From Coptis chinensis (lineage: Eukaryota; Streptophyta; Magnoliopsida; Ranunculales; Ranunculaceae): a stretch of 64,000 bases of DNA. A model generated the notes under the pieces. It was not told the origin of the DNA, ran no database searches, and saw only the letters and a program-made list of their open reading frames with translations. A program made the position numbers and the translations under genes. Below, piece after piece: positions 10,291 to 20,157 of the stretch. Each line of letters opens with the position of its first letter. Position 1 is the first letter of the stretch. The DNA lies in NCBI GenBank assembly GCA_015680905.1, contig CM027377.1, forward strand, positions 88,949,001 to 89,013,000, in the 5' to 3' direction.

Positions 10291-10700
10291 CTAGATCATG
10301 CTTACCTCCCCATCTACAGATGAATCTGGTAATTGTTTCAACATTTTAAAAACATTTACCTCAACAGAAAGATGGCCAAAAGATAAGGACATCGAACCAT
10401 CGTGGCAGTTTATGAGCGCGTTGGCAGTTGCCATGAAAGGATGCCCTAAAATGATTAGAACAGAATCGTTAGCGACTTCTGTATTGAGGATAACAAAATT
10501 AGTAGGATAGTAGAAATCCTGGACCTTAACAAGCACGTTTTCAACCACACCCTTAGGGTACTTAATAGATCGATCCGCTAATTGCAACATCATTTTAGTA
10601 GGTTGCATCTCTTGTAGACCTATTTGTTTATATATATAATACAGGAGTAAGTTAATACTCGCCCCCAGGTCTAGTAAAGCGGTCGTCGCGTGGGAATCTC
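10291..10700 (-). pseudogene. aspartic protease of copy I
   Basis: The active site reads LLDLGASINLL (about 10640-10680, minus strand). It is followed by LADRSIKYPKGVVENVLVKV and the second conserved motif ILGHPFMATANALIN, where the usual GRPF is GHPF. The reading is continuous from the active site to 10291. Upstream, 10780-10990 holds the gag-pro linker with frameshifts. Confidence 0.8.
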
Positions 10701-11034
10701 CTAAGGTGCATTGTATAGTGGGACGACCAGGGTCTTTATACTTAACGATTCCATTGTGTTCTGTTAAAGTTGGAAACTGTTCAATTCAAAAGGTGAGGTA
10801 ATTTTTTAATTGCTTCCAGAAAAGGTAAGTTTATCGTTAGATTTTTTAAAATTTTCCTAATCTCGTCAAAGTTTGTATCCCTGTTTAACATAGCTAATTT
10901 TTAGGGAAATGGTGGTTTCTCTCTATATTTAGCTTATGGATCAATTGGATGTCTAACCTTTGCTTTCTGTTCCTTAGGTTGTGGTTTAACTGGTTCCTCT
11001 ATAGGGGTAGGCTCATCAGTTTCTATTTCGGTAT

Positions 11035-11793
11035 CTATTTCAATCTCCGGTGTAGGACTACTTGTGGGCTAACTATAAGCATAGTTACGTTGTTATCAAC
11101 CACTCTCCCAGAACGGTGAGTGGTGATGGCATTCAGCTCACCTACGTTTGCATTTTTCGGACTAGTATTACCATTCATCTTAAAGGCTGTGTTTGTTGTT
11201 TTAGGATTAGGTATTGCTTGTCCTGGAAACACACCTTTAGGTTGTACTTTCTCTTGTACTAACTGCTGTAAGGAAAGTTGGACGGCTTGTAAAATCTGTT
11301 GTTGAGATTGCATAAAGGTATCGAAACGATCCGATTGTGGAGGAGTGTTAGCTATAGGTTGTGTGACAGGAATTATGTCACGTTGATTATTAATTGGTGG
11401 ATTTTGAAAGTTATTATTATTAACAGGAACGATACCTCTATTAGCATTATAATTATTATTGTTATAATTATTATAATTACCCTGACCTTGTCCTTGTCGT
11501 GGTTGAGCTTGGTTGTTATAATTATAATTACCCTGACCTTGTCGTGGTGGGCCTTGGTTATAATTGTTTGTTGGTCTAACATTTTGATTATTAAACCCTA
11601 GAGGTGTTACTTGTTGATTATTTCTCCAACTGAAGTTGGGATGTTGTCTCCAAGGGGCGTTAGGAATAGGATAACTATTAATTGAGCAAACGTTATCTTG
11701 TTGTAATGTTTGTTGTTCGTAAGCGAGAGGACAATAGGAGTCTGGATGCTCCAGACTCAAACAGAAATTACATGGATTGGTGTTGACATTCAT
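11035..11793 (-). pseudogene. gag: gag C-terminal half (nucleocapsid) of copy I
   Basis: A 252-codon frame starts with a CX2CX4HX4C zinc knuckle ([14 protein letters not shown]). A long tract rich in Asn, Tyr, Gln and Gly follows (repeated NYNNYNN and QGQG), then QPKGVFPGQAIPNPK and the RSGR motif common to Athila gag. Low-complexity Asn/Gln/Tyr tails suit RNA binding or condensate formation, which is inference. A stop just upstream (near 11795) separates it from the N-terminal gag half. Confidence 0.85.
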
Positions 11794-11999
11794 GACGGGA
11801 ATAGGCTTTAATTTTGTTGAACAGAAATAGCCTCTACCCTTTTAGTGAGAGATTCGATTAAATTTTTAAGTTCAGGGTCGGGTTTCATCTCAAACATACC
11901 GGCGCTTTTTACTGTTGTAGAAGAACTAGCGGAACGGGAGATATCGTCACTACTATTATTATTATTACGCTTAGTTTGATCTTCTAAAAATTTATAAGC

Positions 12000-12542
12000 C
12001 TATGAGGCTCCCTTACTTACGAAACTACCCCCATTCATTATGTCAAGGACTTCTTTATGGTGTTGTAGAAGTCCTTTGAAAAAGGCACGAACTAATGTGT
12101 CTTTCGCTAGGTTATGGTGTGGACACTCTATAAGAAGATCGGTGAAACGATTCCAAGCCTCTGAAAATGATTCATGAGGATTACGTCGAAAAGAAATGAA
12201 TCTTGGAAAGCATTTCATCGGTCTTCGATGGTGGGTAAAATGTTCCATAAATAGTTGAACAAGTTTAGCCCACGAGTCCACAGAATTAGGCGCTTGGGCA
12301 GTTAACCAAGATGCCGCCTTATCGGCTAAAGTGAAGGGAAATACCCTCAGTTTAATTTGTTTAGCACCAACCATAGGATGGTGGAATGTAGTAAGGACTT
12401 GGTCAATCCTACGCATGTGTTGATAAGGCTTTTCATGGTCTAACCCATGGAAAACGGGTAACAAATTAAATATATTTAGGGGGATTCTGAAATCACCCAC
12501 TGGGTCTGATAGAACGATGCAAGATTTGGGGCTATCGTTCAA
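12000..12542 (-). CDS. gag: gag N-terminal half (retrotransposon gag domain) of copy I
   Basis: A 180-codon frame has the retrotransposon gag (capsid-like) signature: IKLRVFPFTLADKAASWL, then WAKLVQLFMEHF, then ESFSEAWNRFTDLL and CPHHNL. It ends at a tag at 12000-12002, where other copies read through (GAS then YKFLEDQTKR), so it is one substitution away from joining the C-terminal half. The methionine at 12542 follows ordinary leader sequence and may be near the true start. Confidence 0.85.
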   Translation of the reverse strand: MNDSPKSCIVLSDPVGDFRIPLNIFNLLPVFHGLDHEKPYQHMRRIDQVLTTFHHPMVGAKQIKLRVFPFTLADKAASWLTAQAPNSVDSWAKLVQLFMEHFTHHRRPMKCFPRFISFRRNPHESFSEAWNRFTDLLIECPHHNLAKDTLVRAFFKGLLQHHKEVLDIMNGGSFVSKGAS

Positions 12543-13256
12543 GGCTTTATAAAAGTCAGAGAGAGGAGACTCTCTTCTTCAACCATTATTTCAGGTGGTG
12601 TGTGTGGTATATTAGCTAGAGGTGTAGTGAGTCTTATACTAAAAGGCGTGTTTGTTGACGCTGCTGGTTGATTACGTTAGGCGTTTTTCTTCGGCCTGAC
12701 CTTAATCTCATGGAAGGCTAAGACCAATCTTAACTAAACACGACAACACTCCAAACAATCCTGATATGCTAGTATGAACCTCTAACAGGAGATGCGAGGT
12801 GTGGAAGAAAAGAGTACCTGAATACCTCCTTGCTCCGCTTATGAATAACGTCTTGTATATGCGTGCTCAGTGTATATAACAAGTTAGAACACTAAAAACC
12901 TTGAAGAAATTGAAATTTGAAACAAACCTATGGAAATCGAGCAGTTTCAGCAGAAGGCGCAGGTCGCTCTCAGAATAGTCCTATGTAGGGCGCGGGTCGC
13001 GCTCAGGTCAACCTGTAGTTCCAGGCATTTGGGCGCGGGTCGCACTCAGGGAGAAACTCAAGGTCCAAGCACTTGGGCGCAGGTGGCGCTCAAATTTAGG
13101 CTGCCTAAGGCGTGGGTCGCTCTCCGTGTAATTCTGCGAGGAAAAATTTCAATGCTAAAATGGACAACCACAGTTAGAATCAAACAAGGGTGGGTGGGTT
13201 TGGGACTTTGGAAGACTAACAATTCTAAAGAAAACAATACTAAAGGGAACTAAGAT
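12543..13256 (-). other. 5' leader of copy I with GC-rich tandem block
   Basis: Untranslated region between PBS and gag. Positions 12950-13135 hold about five imperfect repeats around GGGCGCRGGTCGCGCTC, spaced roughly 40-50 bp. Equivalent blocks occur in the leader of copy IV (42990-43160) and upstream of ORF B in II, IV and V. The open frame through it on the plus strand is a by-product of composition. Confidence 0.65.
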
Positions 13257-13269
13257 GGCAGCGGCGCCA
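13257..13269 (-). promoter_or_regulatory. primer binding site of copy I
   Basis: Minus strand TGGCGCCGCTGCC, two bases from the LTR end. It resembles the plant tRNA-Asp type (TGGCGCCGTTGCC), with one difference. Confidence 0.8.
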
Positions 13270-13271
13270 TT

Positions 13272-14813
13272 TAATAAACGTAAAAAAATGAATAATTCTA
13301 CTCACGAATAGAATGATAAAACTTCTAAACGAAAGTAAAACTAAAACTATACAAAGACAGTGTTTATCAAAGATTTCTACTCTCGAATCTATCAAAATAG
13401 AGTGGAGTAAAAGATTCGTTCTACTCTTAGTTCTTTAGCATTCAAAGTTTTCTATGATTATGAGTCTATCCAAAGTTAATGAGAGTTTTACGAAGGGAAT
13501 TATACAACGATGTCAATTCAAATACTAAATAAGATACGAATAACAAAAATGACGGAAATGCTAATGTTGAATCTAGATAAAGAATTAGGGGGGATTGATT
13601 CCACTTTAACTCGACTTAATTCACTAACGAAGAGTCGTCGAAATCCAAATTGAACTGCTTTCGCATAACAATTGGTTCTTCCTAATCCCTAATTGTTCAT
13701 GGTAATCTCTACCAACTAACATCTAGCATGTGAAACAATCAAACCCATTCTCATTCTCATGGTGAACTAATCGTTTTCTAGAATGGAATGGAAATTATGA
13801 CTACTCTACGCTAACACAAATCAAGCTTCATCAAGGTTTCTTCAACCCCTTCTAATGGAGGTTTAGCATATAATCATTATGCTATCATTTCCAATTGAAA
13901 TTAAACTAGACATCATATAAAGATTCTAACTTTACTAATTTAACTAATCAATAATTCAAATCTAAATTAACAACTAAGAAATGAAATTGATTCTAATGAA
14001 TTTAATAATTGAACTAGATTATGATTAACTAATTGTGAAATAAAGACAACTAATTTAAGAATTTAATAATACTAAACTTAAACAAGACTTTAATCAATAA
14101 CTAAATTGGAATGAAATTGAATACTTTATTATAAACTAATATTTGATTCTAAAATAACAATCTATTTGTTCTAATACTAATTAATTGAAAGGGAAAACTA
14201 TTCTAAAACAATAATTGAAAACTAATTAATAGAATAAAACTAAAAAAACTAGATCTAGAAATCTCTAATGGCTACTTTCTACCCTAAGCTAATAGATGCT
14301 TAAGAGCTAAGTCTTGTGTGTGGAAATGGAGGAGACCAGATCCACATTTTCGTGCATGGGCTGAGGAGCCATGTTTTGGGCCGGAAAATTGAGCCCAAAA
14401 CCCAATTTCTTCAGTCCACAGAGCTCTTTTCAACTGGCTTTGACTTCAACAGACTTTTCGTCCACTTCTGCTCCTCTGATTGGGTCAAGGTTTGGACCAT
14501 TGGAAAGCTCTTTCCGAGTTAGTCGTTTTAACATAAGTATGCCCAATTCTGAGGCCTGAGTCCAAAGATATGGTCTTCGGAAGTTCTACTGACTTTTGTA
14601 TGTTGTTTCTGCCCGCGTTGACTTTGACTTTTTATCTTTTGATCTGGCTTTACAAAGGCTTTTTCTCCTTGAATCTTGGCTTTTAATCACAAAACTTCTT
14701 AGCAAGCAACCCTTGCTCCTTTATCTCCCCAAAGTGGCACATTTATGCACATAATTGATTTCAATGCCTGAAGTACATAAAAACACGTAAACTACAGTTT
14801 TGGGCTCTTATCA
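13272..14813 (-). repeat. 5' LTR of copy I (long class)
   Basis: 1542 bp, reading on the minus strand from TGATAAGAGCCC (14813) to a mutated terminus at 13272. It includes the block absent from short LTRs (about 14585-14715). A clear TATA box was not found at the position used by other copies. It diverges visibly from the other LTRs, suggesting an older insertion. Confidence 0.85.
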
Positions 14814-14816
14814 ACC

Positions 14817-14936
14817 TACTGTAAGTTCCATAAGAGTAAGGGTCACAACACCAGAGCCTGTAGGACCCTGAAAAATGAGCTAAAGGATATGATTGAAAGG
14901 AGGTATCTGAAGCAGTTGTGGCCCATGAACAGGTGA
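14817..14936 (+). pseudogene. gag: Tat gag C-terminus with zinc knuckle
   Basis: The frame from 14817 encodes YCKFHKSKGHNTRAC followed by RTLKNELKDMIERRYLKQ. The C-X2-H-X4-H-X4-C pattern and its downstream helix are typical of Tat gag. A tga follows at about 14934. Upstream gag is displaced by copy I. Confidence 0.8.
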
Positions 14937-15082
14937 ATGCAGTACAACCTGAGGAGATCAACATTTCAGTTCAGGATCCTCTAGGTGCTGGACCGCTCAA
15001 TGGCCGACTCCATATAAATATGATTTCTAGAAAAGAAAGTAAATGGAATGGATAGATCACTGAAAAGGGTGTGCGATAGCAA

Positions 15083-15682
15083 ATGCACATCACCAAGCAG
15101 ATGAGGATCATGAACAGCGAGCTGACTACAGGAGCTCAAGATAACACGGTACCCCATAAGGATCTGCTCATCCTCTTCACTGAGGCTGACTGTTGTAGCA
15201 TCCAGACCCCCCATGAGGATGCACTTGTTTTGACACTTCCTTTTGGAGATTATGATTTGCATCGCATGTTGGTTGATCCAGGCAGCTCAGCAGATGTGAT
15301 ATACTACGCCACATTCAAAAAGCTACAAATTCCAGACTCTGAAATGGTTGCCACCAACTCCAACCTATATGGATTTAGTGGAGACAAAGCTCTGACAGTT
15401 GGAGAGATCCAACTACCCATAGCTACTGGTCTAGTAACTCTCATCATAAACTTTGTCGTAGTTAAAGCTAACACACCCTATCATATGATCTTGGGCAGGA
15501 CCTGGCTGCACAGACTCCAAGCTGTTCCTAGCACCTATCACCAATGTTTGAAGTTCCAGCATAATGGGACAATAGAGGCGATCAGAGGGGATCAGGTGGC
15601 TGCCACGGCATGCTATGTGCTGGCGACGAGGCAGTCCCCACTCCCTTTTAAACCAATAGAGGTGGGACGACCTGCCAAATAG
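15083..15682 (+). CDS. Tat aspartic protease
   Basis: A 199-codon open frame carries the retropepsin active site MLVDPGSSADVIYY (about residue 64 on; D-x-G-S-S form normal for Tat) and the second motif HMILGRTWLHRL near residue 137. It ends at a tag at 15680. It would process the gag-pol polyprotein; here it is an isolated fragment and the ATG is internal. RT begins about 80 bp downstream after stops. Confidence 0.85.
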   Translation: MHITKQMRIMNSELTTGAQDNTVPHKDLLILFTEADCCSIQTPHEDALVLTLPFGDYDLHRMLVDPGSSADVIYYATFKKLQIPDSEMVATNSNLYGFSGDKALTVGEIQLPIATGLVTLIINFVVVKANTPYHMILGRTWLHRLQAVPSTYHQCLKFQHNGTIEAIRGDQVAATACYVLATRQSPLPFKPIEVGRPAK

Positions 15683-15763
15683 CAATTACAGTTGGATCCA
15701 TCTTTCCTAGACCTGGTCCCATAAGAGAGGGAGGATCCCCCCTCACTAGAGCCATTAGAGGAA

Positions 15764-16560
15764 GTGGAAATTGTAGGTGGTAGCTCGCCAAAGACCACTT
15801 TCATTGGCACCTTGTTGAGTTCGAAAGAGCGCCAAACTCTGATACAGTTCCTCCGAGAGCACAAAGATGTGTTTGATTGGCCATTCGAAGAAATACCAAG
15901 AATTGACCCTCATGTGGCATGCCACCAACCCAATGTCCATAGTGATGGAATAGTGATGGAGCAGAAACCAAGAAGGATAGGTGCTGACAGATCAGGGCGG
16001 TAAAAGCTGAAGTTGAGAAACTAAAAGCAGCTAATTTTGTAAGGGAAATTAATTTCCCCACCTGAATTTCTAATATCGTCCCAATAAGAAAGAAGAATGG
16101 GTTGTGCAAAATCTGTATTGACTTCACAGATCTGAACCGTGCATGTCCAAAAGAAAGCTACCCTTTGCCACAAATTGACAAGTTGGTGGATGCGACAACT
16201 GGACATGAACTGTTATTCTTCACAGATGGGTCGTCAGGCTACATCCAGATCCCTTTACATGAAGAGGACCACAAGTATGCTAGTTTCACAATCGAGGATG
16301 GCCTGTACTGCTATCAGGTCATGCCATTTGGATTGAAAAATACATGAGCCACATACCAGCTTTTGGTAAACAAGATGTTCGAAAGATTAATAAGCAACAT
16401 TATGGAGGTGTGTGTGGACAATCTCTTGATCAAGAGTCTGAAATGAGGAGATCATCTCTCCTAGTTGAAACGTGCATTTGACATTTTTCAAGACTCCGCA
16501 TGAAGCTCAACCCTGCGAAATGTGTTTCGCTGTATCATTAGGAAAGTTTTTAGGATACCT
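15764..16560 (+). pseudogene. Tat reverse transcriptase, broken
   Basis: Block 15764-16003 holds the RT N-terminus (FLREHKDVFDWPFEEIPRID). Block 16102-16347 holds the fingers and palm with CKICIDFTDLNRACPKESYP, FFTDGSSGYIQIPLHEED and YQVMPFGLKN, and ends at a tga where other elements have an Ala codon. The active-site region follows at about 16404-16440 as VCVDNLLIKS: the usual YVDD is CVDN, so the second catalytic Asp is lost. Confidence 0.85.
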
Positions 16561-17110
16561 GGTTACTTGGAGAGGGATTGAGGGGAACCAAGATCAGATC
16601 CAAGCGCTCATAGAGATGCCCTTACCTAAAAACATGAAAGAGGTTCAAAAAGTTACAGGTAGGTTAGCAGCTCTGAACAGGTTTATCTCCAAGAGTTCAA
16701 ATAAGTGCAAACCACTATTTCAGTTACTGCGAAAGAACACCTCCTTCGTATGGATGGAAGAGTACCAAAAGGTGTTCAATCAACTCAAAACAAACCTAGG
16801 GGCACCGCCGATACTTTCAAAGCTTGTTGAGGGAGAAGTCCTCGGTCTTTATCTCTGTTCCTCTGACTACGGCATCAATTATGTACTGATACCCATGGAT
16901 AAAAAGAAGGTTGAAAAGCCTGTCTATTTCTTGAGCCAAACGTTCCTACCAGCATAAACAAGGTACCTTCAACTCAAAAGAGTCGCTTTAGCACTTGTTT
17001 TTGCCGCAGAGAAATTACGACCGTACTTCCAGTCCCACACCATCAGAGTGATCACAAAGTACCAATTGCGATCAGTTCTAGAATGACCGAACAAGTCAGG
17101 AAGGCCAGCT
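16560..17110 (+). pseudogene. Tat RT connection and first RNase H
   Basis: The frame to 16957 runs through the RT thumb/connection (KNMKEVQKVTGRLAALNRF) and into RNase H (CSSDYGINYVL, PVYFLSQT). It ends at a taa at 16955, after which the family motif for the end of RNase H (LRPYFQSH) is readable to about 17060. Both stops and the altered residues indicate it is inactive. Confidence 0.8.
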
Positions 17111-17239
17111 AAATGGTCTATGCAACTGTTAGAATATGGTATTATTTAGATCCCCAGGATCTCAGAGAAGGGTCAGGCACTAGCAAAATTCTTGGGAGAT
17201 TTCCCAATAACCGACACAGGGTATGATTCAACTACCCCC

Positions 17240-17640
17240 AGTTCTGATGATGGCATCCTGCTTGAATCTCCAAACTCCCATCCAGACCCATGGGAGTTGA
17301 GCTTCGGATGGCGGTTGTTTGTGGATGGATCTTCAAATGACAGAGGTGTAGGAATTGGAGTTGTGTTAGTTACTCCCGATAATATATGGTAGGAGAAATC
17401 TATCCGATTAGGTTGGAAAGCCTGTAACAATGAGACAATGGCCCTCGACCTGGGCTTAACACACCTCACAGTTTTTAGTGACTCACAGCTGGTTGTGTTC
17501 CAAGTTGATGAAGGGTATGAGGCCAGGGACGAATGAATGGCCAAATATCTAGAACTGGTAAGTGGTTTTCAAGGAAAGTTTGAGAACATTCAGTTCTATC
17601 AACTGCCTCGATCTGAAAATTGACACGTAGATGCTTTGGC
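17240..17640 (+). pseudogene. second (archaeal-type) RNase H domain of Tat element
   Basis: The segment has the RNase H beginning WRLFVDGSSNDRGVGIGVVL, then ETMALDLGL and VFSDSQLVVFQV, giving three of the acidic positions of the second RNase H typical of Tat/Ogre elements. In-frame stops occur at about 17390, 17535 and 17620. The domain order RNase H, second RNase H, integrase is the lineage marker. Confidence 0.8.
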
Positions 17641-18232
17641 ATATGTTGCCTCGATGTTGGGCAATAGTGAGTCACGTTCCATCCCTATAGGTGTCAAAGA
17701 GAAATCTAGCATTCAGATCCCAGTTACAACAGTTTATTTTGTTCCAGCCATTACTCCAAATTGGATGGATTCATATAAGTCCTACCTCAAAGACGGAACA
17801 CTCCCTGATGATAAGAATATAGCAAGGCATTTTCTTGCAAAGATACAAAGATTCACACTCGTAGGAGACGATATGTACAAGAAGTCCTTTTTGGGACATA
17901 ATCTCAAATGTCTCTCCCCACATCTTGCCGAACAGCTTATACGAGAAGTACATGAAGGAATTTGTGGTAACCATGCTGGGGGCAGAACACTAGCTCTCAA
18001 GATCCTAAGGCAAGGACACTTTTGGCCTTATATACAAAAGGATGCACAGGCTTTTGCTCGCAAATGTGAAAAATGTCAACGATATGCTTCTCTAATCCAT
18101 GCTCCAGCAACAGAATTGCACCCATTGGCCAGTCCATGGCCATTTGTGAAGTGGAGAACTGATATCGTTGGATCTCTACCACCTGCTCCTAGCAATGTCC
18201 GATTCCTACTAGTTGCGACGGATTCCTACTAG
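17636..18232 (+). pseudogene. Tat integrase, N-terminal part only
   Basis: A 198-codon frame. The HHCC zinc domain is visible as HEGICGNHAGGRTLALK followed by CEKCQRY. The core starts at WPFVKWRTDIVGSLPPAP (first catalytic Asp) and VATDSY, then stops. The remaining core with the second Asp and Glu is missing. The breakpoint is marked by three copies of TTCCTACT between 18205 and 18240. Confidence 0.85.
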
Positions 18233-18236
18233 TTCC

Positions 18237-18752
18237 TACTAATTTAATCATACTTGTGAATTTTTGTAATGAAAAGGACTTTTGTTTATTAAAAAAATTG
18301 TATTGGTTTCAAATTATTAGAATAATAAAATAGATGATGGGTTTTTGGAAGTGGAGAGTGCATCACACCTCGAAAATCGAAGAGTCGGAGACAAATATTG
18401 TTTTTCTGATTTTTTTGAAATTCGGGGTGTGACACATCTCAAAGTTTGTTCTGGTACTTCTTACCCATACTTACATGTTATCCAATTACTACGGAAGTGT
18501 TGTCACGTGTCTACTCCCTATTCGCATAAATATGTACACACATGTGCCCCTATTTTCCCTCCGATGGTTGCACATTCAACCGTTGAGGGAAAATGACAAA
18601 AGTGTCAAATTATATTTTATATAAATTTGTATAGAGAATCTTAGAAAAATAAGGTTTTGTAGGAAAATAAGGTTTGCCCCTGTGTCAATTCCGGTAAATA
18701 CCTTTAGTTTTGTTAAGAAATAAGGCTTTGTAGGAAAATGTAGGGTGTGTCC
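18237..18752 (+). other. unassigned sequence between Tat fragment and an Athila LTR
   Basis: About 515 bp without a convincing ORF. It has imperfect inverted segments TCACACCTCGAAAAT (about 18362) and ATTCGGGGTGTGACA (about 18420), and two near repeats of AATAAGG.TTTGTAGGAAAAT (18650-18740). It may be a remnant of another transposon; nothing specific is recognised. Confidence 0.4.
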
Positions 18753-20142
18753 TGATAAAAGCCCAAAACTGTAGTTTTAACCCCTTAATAATCATACTGT
18801 TAGACCAATTATGTGAATAATAAGTAAGAGTTAATACTGATTACGTGTTTTTATGCATTTCAGGCTTCAAAGTCCATTATGTGCAGAAATGTGCCACTTT
18901 AGCGAGATAAATGAGCAAAAGTCAGCAGAACTTCCGAATGCCATATCTTTGGACTCAGACCTCGGAATTGGGCCTACCTTATATCAAAACGACCAGCTCG
19001 GAAAGAGATTTGCAATGGTCCAAGCCTTGACCCAATCAGAGGAGCAAAAGTGGACGAAAAGTCTGTTGAAGCCGAGTCTAGCTGAAGAGGCCTTTTTGGA
19101 CTGAAAGAATTGGGTTTTGGGCCTGATTCTCTGGCCCAAAACATGGCTCCAAGCCCATGCACGATTTTTGGATCTGAAAACATATTAAAAACAAAAGCTT
19201 AGCTCTTTGTTAAGGGTAGATAGGTTAGAGTAAAAAGTAGCCATTAAAATAGCTTCTAGATCTAGTTTTATTTAATTGTTTTTGATTAAGTGTAGTTTAA
19301 AAATCCAATTATTGTATTAGATTAAACCCTTGAATCTTGTTCTTCATTTTGATTAGATCAATAAAGTAGTATTTCTATCAACTTCGATTTTTGTCATTTC
19401 CATTTCTAGATCTAATTTAAATTCATGTCCTTATTGCATTTTAGTCATTAAATTAGATTTCATTATTGTTTAATTAAGTAAATTTCAATTCTTTATATCA
19501 TGTTTAGTTTAAATTTAATCGAAATGATTGCGTAATGATTCTCGGCTAAACCTCCATTAGAGGGGTTGAGAAACCTTGATGAAAGCTTGATTCGATTAGC
19601 GTAGATTCGTCGTAATTTCCTTTTCACTCTAGAAGCGTTTAGTTCACCCATGAGAATGGGTTTAATCGTTTACATGCTAGTTATTAATTGGTAGAAATGC
19701 CATGTGTAATTAGGGATTAGGAAGAACCAATTGTTCTGAAAGCAGTTCCATTCGGATTACTGACGATTAAGTAGTTAATAGGATTAAGTCGAAGTTAAGG
19801 TGGAATCAATTCCCCTCTAACTCCTTATCATCGAATCAATGTAGCATTCCCCTTAGTTATTCCTAAATCGACTAGTTGCATTTAGGTGGGTAGTTGCATC
19901 GTAGTCTAGTTGCCTTTTTAAAGAATCTCTCTCATTAGACTTTAAGAAGAATACTTACACGTGAGAACACAGCATGCGGAAGGACTAGGAGTGGAACAAA
20001 TCACTCTACTCCACTATATCTCATAGGATTGAGAGTAGAATCTTTGATAAACATAGGCTCGCTCATAAGTTAAGTTTTAGTTTACTTACGTTTTGAATTC
20101 ATCGTTCATTTCGTAGGTAAACTACTCATTTTACATTTATCA
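18753..20142 (+). repeat. isolated Athila LTR (short class), plus orientation
   Basis: Starts TGATAAAAGCCC and ends TTACATTTATCA, 1390 bp. It lacks the block present in long LTRs: the sequence passes from GAGCAAAAGTCAG directly to CAGAACTTCC. The TATA region is altered (about 19180-19195). It is followed by two bases and a PBS, then by a second LTR in opposite orientation. No internal region of its own element is present. Confidence 0.9.
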
Positions 20143-20144
20143 AA

Positions 20145-20157
20145 TGGCGCCGCTGCC
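20145..20157 (+). promoter_or_regulatory. primer binding site at a head-to-head LTR junction
   Basis: TGGCGCCGCTGCC. The normal next bases (ATCTTAG in copy I) are absent; the inverted LTR of copy II begins immediately after the last PBS base. Confidence 0.85.

Larger units (their letters stand above)
6863..14813 (-). mobile_element. Copy I: Athila-like element with complete pol, 3' part missing from window
   Basis: Read on the minus strand from the right: 5' LTR (14813-13272), PBS, leader, gag, protease, RT-RNase H, integrase, then the post-integrase block to 6863. The env-position ORFs and 3' LTR are absent here. At 6863 the sequence matches copy IV at about 39240 (ACTTCCTA.ATTACTATG) with no loss of bases, so copy 0 appears inserted in copy I and the rest should lie further left. 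On the right the LTR ends at 14813, directly inside Tat gag. Confidence 0.85.
14814..18236 (+). mobile_element. Tat/Ogre-lineage Ty3/gypsy element, truncated at both ends
   Basis: The order on the plus strand is the end of gag, protease, RT, RNase H, a second RNase H domain, and the N-terminal part of integrase. The extra RNase H between RNase H and integrase is diagnostic of the Tat lineage. Codon content and sequence are unrelated to the Athila copies. The left side is cut by the LTR of copy I, so copy I probably inserted into Tat gag. The right side stops inside the integrase core at about 18230. Many in-frame stops show it is an old, dead copy. Confidence 0.85.

Noticed and set aside
12930..13253. 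107-codon plus-strand frame with Ala/Arg repeats
   Set aside because: Produced by the GC-rich tandem block in the leader of copy I; antisense to the element and without homologues in the other copies.
15083..18232. A host gene cluster (protease, RNase H, integrase-like)
   Set aside because: Domain order and motifs are those of one Tat retrotransposon polyprotein.
20145..20157. Possible tRNA-Asp gene fragment
   Set aside because: Only the 13 bases matching a primer binding site are present, next to an LTR end; no tRNA body.
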